Assembly (NCBI RefSeq): GCF_041956535.1
Contig: NW_027192198.1
Coordinates: 97,043-161,042 of the forward strand
Source: Calcarisporiella thermophila CBS 279.70
Taxonomy: Eukaryota; Calcarisporiellomycota
Reading direction: 5' to 3'
Length of the DNA stretch: 64,000 nucleotides
Shown here: positions 59,028 to 64,000 of the stretch, in pieces
Numbering within the stretch: the first letter of the stretch is position 1
How the letters are laid out: the number at the start of each line of letters is the position of its first letter
The notes under the pieces: generated by a model
What the model was told of the DNA's origin: nothing
Seen by the model: the letters and a program-made list of their open reading frames with translations, nothing else
Databases searched by the model: none
Made by a program: the position numbers and the translations under genes

Positions 59028-60362
59028 GACTTTCTAGTCGACGAAATACAGCTCGATATGGTAGACAGGGGAAAAGGGTAGAAGGAGGAAGGCAAGAGTA
59101 AAAAGAGAAAAGCAAATGAGAACCCCTTCTAGCGGCCAGATTTCCTCGGGCTCAGTGTCAAAGAGAAAATAAAAAAGTAGAGCGAAATCAAAACAATTCA
59201 TGATTGACAAGGGGGGATAGGTTAGGTTAGCAGTCGCGCATAAAGGGGGACTCGGAAGAAATTGAGTCAGAGAAAGGGCAATCGCGGAAGGATGACGATC
59301 GGGCTTCTCCATTTACAATGTCGTTTCCGACCACCCCCACCATCTCGGTCATGAAGCCGTCCAAGGTTCAAGTGATTGCGTTATACATGGGATAATCCAG
59401 CTGTGAGCATGAAATACTCTATTTTTGGACCCTACAGGAAGAGCAGCCGCACTTCATACTTAAAAGAGGAGGGGGGGGGGGACGAGAGCTAAAACAAGCC
59501 ATCTTAAGAGAGCCAAGAGCCGGCAATGGGTGAAGAGGAAGCCCAGGGTAGGACACCATTGAGAACAAGTTGCATAGGGGAATGGGACGGATACGGGAGG
59601 AAACCTACTCGAAAGCAGGAGAAAAATCAAAAGATCATCTGATACCAAGATAAACGCAATTTTGGCATCGAATATCCGCCAGGGGGATACCTCGACCCTC
59701 AGGGTTGATAGCCGCAGGGCAGATTTCATTACTATGAAACAAGAGCCCAAATTAATGTCTCAAAGGCAACGGGTCGCAGGCCCCTGGAAGGGAAGTGCTC
59801 GCCGTGCTGCAGCGAAGCAAGCAAACTCACGCTGGCGCGTAGCAGGGTGGGCGGCAGCATGCCCGGCGCATCAGGGAAATAGCCCCGACGGGCCTGTCAA
59901 GTTGCGCCCGAATTTTGCTCTGACTGAAAGAAAATGGGGAGGGGAAAGCTGCAATCCGGATAGCCCCAATTTCAGTCGCACGATTAAAAGCCCGCGAATC
60001 AGAGGCCCCCGATTGACGTTTGAGCCTGAAAAGGGAAGTAGGGCCATTGAATTTTATTTTCTCCCGCCAAAGCGCAATCTCTTCACCATCGCCCCATACC
60101 TTCCTCTCCTCTCCCACTTCCACTCCCCCTCCGGCGCTGCCACGCCAAAGACTATGCGCCACTAGTCGTCATCATTGCTTGCTCTTCGTCCCTCATTTTC
60201 ATCCGATATACTTGGTCACCGGCTTGCGCTGGCGATTTTGCCAAGAATAATCTCCAAACAAGTAACCGAGTCGCCAATATCCCCCCTCTTGGCCACGATA
60301 GGCCCCGAGTTTCCCAGGGAAATAACCACAAGCGACTCTCGTAACGCCTCGGTCAAGTCGGG
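59028..60362. other. Upstream region between divergent genes, 1.3 kb
   Basis: Separates CYT1 (minus) and the GRAM/VASt gene (plus). It has a G-run near 59469-59480 and an open frame at 59662-60165 with no domain character. No gene supported. Confidence 0.5.
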
Positions 60363-62805
60363 ATGCGGCAACAGAGTTCATCCAATGCTCCGCTGACATC
60401 CGAGGCAGCAATGCGCTCCCCCCGCCCACGCCCGCGCTCTTGTTCGGATGCGAGCACGCTGCGCTCCAATCCTGAAAGCTGTAGTACAGCCAGTAGTGAA
60501 AGGCGAGCGTCGTCGTTTTGGCGCTCTCTGCTAGAGCCCAACACCTTCACGGAAACGTCCCCGAGCACGCACCCCGCCGTGGTCCCGGTGCCGCTCACGA
60601 CGGAAGAAGCGGCGAAGACCACCGCGGGGGCGAGAAAGTCGGGGGAGTATCCGAGGGAGAAACCGGACGAGTCGGCGACATGTCGGCGGGATGAATGCGA
60701 ATCATCACAGGTGAATCCCTCCTCCTCCCATAGCCCTAATCTCGAGTTTTTCTCACGCACTCCCACGCCCTCTGCACAGAGCAATGACACCCAAGAGCTC
60801 CCCCCCGAGTGCCTCACCAAAGTCCAGTCTCGCTTCCAACGCCAATTCCCCGAGTTGGCCCACGAGGTGGCCTTCGTCCGACGAGGCTATACGTGCTCGT
60901 TCAAACGCGGCCCCTCCTTTTGGCAGGGCGTGCTGCTCTGCACAAACAACCACGTTTGCTTCTACGGACGGCTGCTGAGCAAGGCCATGAGGGTCGTGGT
61001 GCATCTGAGGGACGTGGCCGGGATCGAGAGAGACTACCGGCTACGGGTCATCCCAAATGCGCTGAGGATTGTGACGGCGGAGAAAACGGTAGGTTTGGCT
61101 TCTCGCCTCTCGGTCAAACCGAGAGGGGTCGGCCGCATCCGCTCTAACCCTCTCGCTCCACCCATAGTACACCTTCAACAACTTTCTATCGCGCGATGCC
61201 GCCTACGAGGAGATTGTCAAGGCTTGGGAGCTTGCGCCTTATGCGTCGGACGAGAGGCCCGGGGCAGAGTTCGTCTCGGGCGAAACGCTCGCCTCCCTCC
61301 CCGACTCTCCCGGGGGGCCGCAGCACGGCTACGAGCGCCCAGAAGATACCCGATCCAATCCATCCATAGATAAGCCCGCCCCCCTCCTCTCGGAGAAAGG
61401 CGCTGCTTTGGGAGAAGGAGAGCTCGACGTGTCCATGCTTGCCCCCGGGGAGGTCCCAGCCTCGAGGAGCCCCGGGACGCCGGTGGTGCTGCCCGAGAAG
61501 CTTCCGGGGCACCCCCCCGCCCTGGAGCTGTGTGAGCCTCCGCCGCCTCCGCCGGACATCCACCATCCCTCGGGCGCCGGCGCTACCGGCCACCACTCGG
61601 CGTCCGAGCTCAGCGCCACCTCGACCTCCAGCACGTCGACGTCGAAGGAGGCGCAGGAGTGCCCGTGCGAATCCCATCTCAAGTTCGAGATCATGGATCT
61701 GGTCGTCTCCCTGTCGTACTCTGCGGTGGAGGACATGCTGTTTGGAGGGAGCGAGACCCTGCACCACATCCACCAAGGGCTGGGCACCTCCGACCTCCAC
61801 GTGGGGCCGTGGAGGCGGCCCCGGGACGCGGGTGCCATCCAGGAGCGGGAGCTGACCTACCGCGCCAACTTCCGCATCTTCCGCCACAAAGCCATGACGC
61901 AATGCTACGAGACCCAGGCGCTTGTCCACGCGTCCCGCCACGCCCGCGTATACGCCTCCGCGTCTCGTGCGCCCCACGTCCCCTTCGGCGACCTCTTCGC
62001 CATCCTCTACCGGTGTTGCATCCTGCGGGTGGGGTCGCACCTGAGCCGGGTCCGCGTCACCGCACAGGTGGAATTCAAAAAGGGCATGCTGTTTGAGGGC
62101 ATTGTGGAGCGCACCGTCGTGGAGGGGATCACGGGCTTCTTCCAGGAGGTGACGCGCGTGCTGAAGACGGCCGAGGCCAGCCGGAAAAAGCACCTCCCTG
62201 CCGAGCTGGACCGAAGGGTGGGGCGCGGGGGCGCGAAGCGCCCACCGCGCAAGAGTCGGAAGAAGAAGGAGGACGCCGCTGCCTCCTCCTTGGCCCCGAT
62301 GGAACCACGGGGAGCAGAGATGGAGGGGCCGGCGGAAAAGGCGTCCGCGATGGGCGGGTACGACCGCCACGGCGTCCTCGCGTCCTTCTTCCACGGCTTC
62401 CACTCCTTTATCCGGCTGGTGACCGCGCTTTTCATTGGCCTGGTCTCGATGCTTCGCGTCGCCGCCAACCGCGATCTCCACGAGGGCCGCAACGCCTCGC
62501 TCAAGCGCGCCAGCGTGTTTGTGCTCGTGCTGGGGGCCATCATTGCGGGGCTGAACGCTTGGAGGCTCTATGAGCTAGAGAGGCAGCTAGCTAGTGGGCG
62601 ACCGACCTGTGGCAAGGGCCGGCTTCACCCTCCCCCGACCCCGCAACCTCCCCCGCAGCCCCTCCCCAAAATACCCGCGCTCGACTTGGCGTACGAAGGG
62701 AGGTACACCGGCTATGCCGTCGAGCCTCTGCGCGCTAGAGCGGCCCGCATCAAGGACGAGTTGCGCAAGATCGAGCGCATGCTGCTCGAGCTGGAGAGCC
62801 TCTGA
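60363..62805 (+). CDS. GRAM and VASt domain protein, Lam/Ltc-type sterol transporter
   Basis: Exons 60363-61088 and 61168-62805; 787 residues. A Ser-rich N-terminus leads to a GRAM domain: FQRQFPELAHEVAFVRRGYT, WQGVLLCTNNHVCFYGRLLS, VVVHLRDVAGIERDY, TYTFNNFLSRDAAYEEI. A long Pro-rich spacer follows, then a VASt domain (FEIMDLVVSLSYSAVEDMLF, FGDLFAILYRCCIL, GMLFEGIVERTVVEGITGFF), a membrane helix (RASVFVLVLGAIIAGLNAWRL) and a coiled tail. This is the layout of yeast Lam proteins, which move sterol between ER and other membranes at contact sites. The coding sequence is strongly GC-rich compared with its neighbours. Confidence 0.85.
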
Positions 62806-63628
62806 TCTCCGTTGTATATTATTGTCCATACTCTACTATTGTGATATATATTTTACTATATTTTTTTGGGTTTAATCCAACTACAAAATCAGATACAATA
62901 GATTCTATTGACCTAGTGCTCATGGTGCTTATCTTATGGACTTTCTGAAGTATCTCCCTCTCCCCTCTCCCCTCCCCCCTCCCCCCACTTCCCCATTCTT
63001 CTAGCTGTTATGTTTCGGTCTTCCACTCCCCGTCCTTGGGAGGTGCAATAGCTGCCAGGATCATCCTCGGCGGTTATTGTGTTCTTGTAGTCATTCAACA
63101 TGCATTTTTTTTTTCCCTTTCGGAAACGTGCCGCCCTCTAAGTTCCAGCGGCCCACCGCTCAAGTCGAAGCGAGTGGGGAAAAAATGTTATATTGCCTAA
63201 TGTATTCACAAGAAGACAAGTATTCTAACATAGGAGAGAAGAAGGGGCGAGAAAGCAGAACAAACAACTAGATAAGAGAGGGAGAAAAAAAAAGCTAAAA
63301 GTGACATTGGACAACGAGAAAAGATTATAAATATCCTCAAAAGATATGCAAAACTCCCCCATATTAAAAAATAATAAGAAAATAAAAAGAGGAATGCAAA
63401 AAAAAAAAAGAAAAATAATAATCCCAAGACTGCATGGCAATAGAAAAGATATCAGCCTAGAAAAAAATAAAGGTATCCTTTTCGTATTATACTATAAAAA
63501 AACTACACACACTAAAGCAAAAAAAAACCAAGAGAATAAAAAAACATTAGCATATATAATTGTAGATCAAGATAGATAAAGCGGGCTATCAGGACCCATA
63601 TATAATTTTAAGAGGGCCGAAGAGGAGA
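62806..63628. other. Intergenic between convergent genes, 0.8 kb
   Basis: Starts with C-rich tracts (62950-62990), then purine- and A-rich sequence. No gene seen. Confidence 0.5.
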
Positions 63629-63946
63629 CTATGCCAGGATGTAGCTCGACAGCTTTTGCCTAAAAAGCGTCATAAAGGCCCACTGTGCATACTGCATCCC
63701 CGTCATCACCAGCGTGTAGCGGCCCCATTCCCCGTCCTGCAGGTGATAGCGGTGATGGCAGTTGGCGCACACGCGACCAAGAAATTTCCCGCGGCTCGGG
63801 TCGGGCAGAGCAAACTCGTCCAGCCGTGCAATCCCCGATGCGCACCGCGAGCAGAAAATATCGCCGCATATCCGGCAATGATGCCGCCTGCGGAAAAAGG
63901 TAAATGCTTTATAGCAAAATCGACAGCAGTTGGTGTGATCATCCGG
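63629..63946 (-). CDS. 3' exon of a FYVE zinc-finger protein, continues past window
   Basis: Last exon, with acceptor CACTAG at its 5' side. It encodes CCRFCYKAFTFFRRRHHCRI, CGDIFCSRCASG and VCANCHHRYHLQDG, which is a FYVE finger: eight Cys/His ligands and the RRHHC basic motif that binds PI3P on endosomes. About 25 residues follow the finger (MQYAQWAFMTLFRQKLSSYI). The finger is therefore near the C-terminus; the other domains lie outside the window and the specific family cannot be told. Confidence 0.8.
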   Translation of the reverse strand, partial: PDDHTNCCRFCYKAFTFFRRRHHCRICGDIFCSRCASGIARLDEFALPDPSRGKFLGRVCANCHHRYHLQDGEWGRYTLVMTGMQYAQWAFMTLFRQKLSSYILA

Positions 63947-64000
63947 CTAGTGGGTGGGGGGGGGGGGGAGAAGGGAGAGAGAGAGAGGAGGGGTGAGTGA

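Noticed and set aside
59662-60165. 167-codon plus frame upstream of the GRAM/VASt gene
   Set aside because: Low-complexity, basic composition without domain features; most likely a chance frame in promoter/leader sequence.

Overview
The window is a piece of a fungal nuclear chromosome. Nearly every gene is split by short introns (about 45-105 nt, mostly GT-AG), both strands are used, and the families are eukaryotic and often fungus-specific: a Duo1-type DASH subunit, the ERMES subunit Mdm12, a Ran1-like kinase, a Kre9/Knh1-type wall protein and an Alr/Mnr2 magnesium transporter. A retinal-type carotenoid oxygenase, a cAMP-receptor-like GPCR and a metazoan-like U4 stem I fit an early-diverging (zygomycete-type) fungus. 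That placement is inference; I cannot name the species. Two runs of N (2929-3320 and 55924-56854) are assembly gaps.

Layout. 1-10.6 kb: an acidic-insert methyltransferase, a glycine-rich surface protein broken by a gap, the Fun30 chromatin remodeller, the splicing factor Yju2, a Kre9-like wall protein and a small membrane protein. 11.7-17.8 kb: a Ran1-like kinase, two membrane-protein genes only 37 nt apart on the same strand, and a seven-helix receptor. 18.3-24.3 kb: an AT-rich, gene-poor stretch with a cysteine-containing small secreted protein, a decayed Mutator-like transposase fragment, the carotenoid oxygenase and a second secreted protein. 24.3-26.3 kb is empty. 26.3-33.7 kb: NudE, Duo1, a TCERG1-like WW/FF protein (with an apparent 1-nt frameshift), mitochondrial holo-ACP synthase and Yif1. 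34-38.3 kb: malate synthase, a U4 snRNA gene and isovaleryl-CoA dehydrogenase. 38.7-52 kb: a SAP-domain protein, Cox6, a Josephin protease with an 18-nt exon, a coiled-coil protein, two small genes, an Alr/Mnr2 transporter and a B-type cyclin. 53.7-64 kb: Mdm12, a duplicated tRNA-like locus around a gap, tRNA-Gly(GCC), cytochrome c1, a GRAM/VASt lipid-transfer protein and the end of a FYVE-finger gene.

Most genes are housekeeping and not visibly co-regulated. Loose themes are mitochondria (Cox6, Cyt1, Ppt2, Ivd, Mdm12), microtubule/cell-cycle function (NudE, Duo1, cyclin B) and splicing/transcription (Yju2, U4, TCERG1-like). Exon joins below were made by hand from splice-site motifs, reading-frame phase and family conservation. 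No clear undescribed multi-gene system was found; the best leads are the tightly spaced gene pair at 13.6-15.3 kb, the accessory stretch at 18-24 kb and the duplicated tRNA-like unit.
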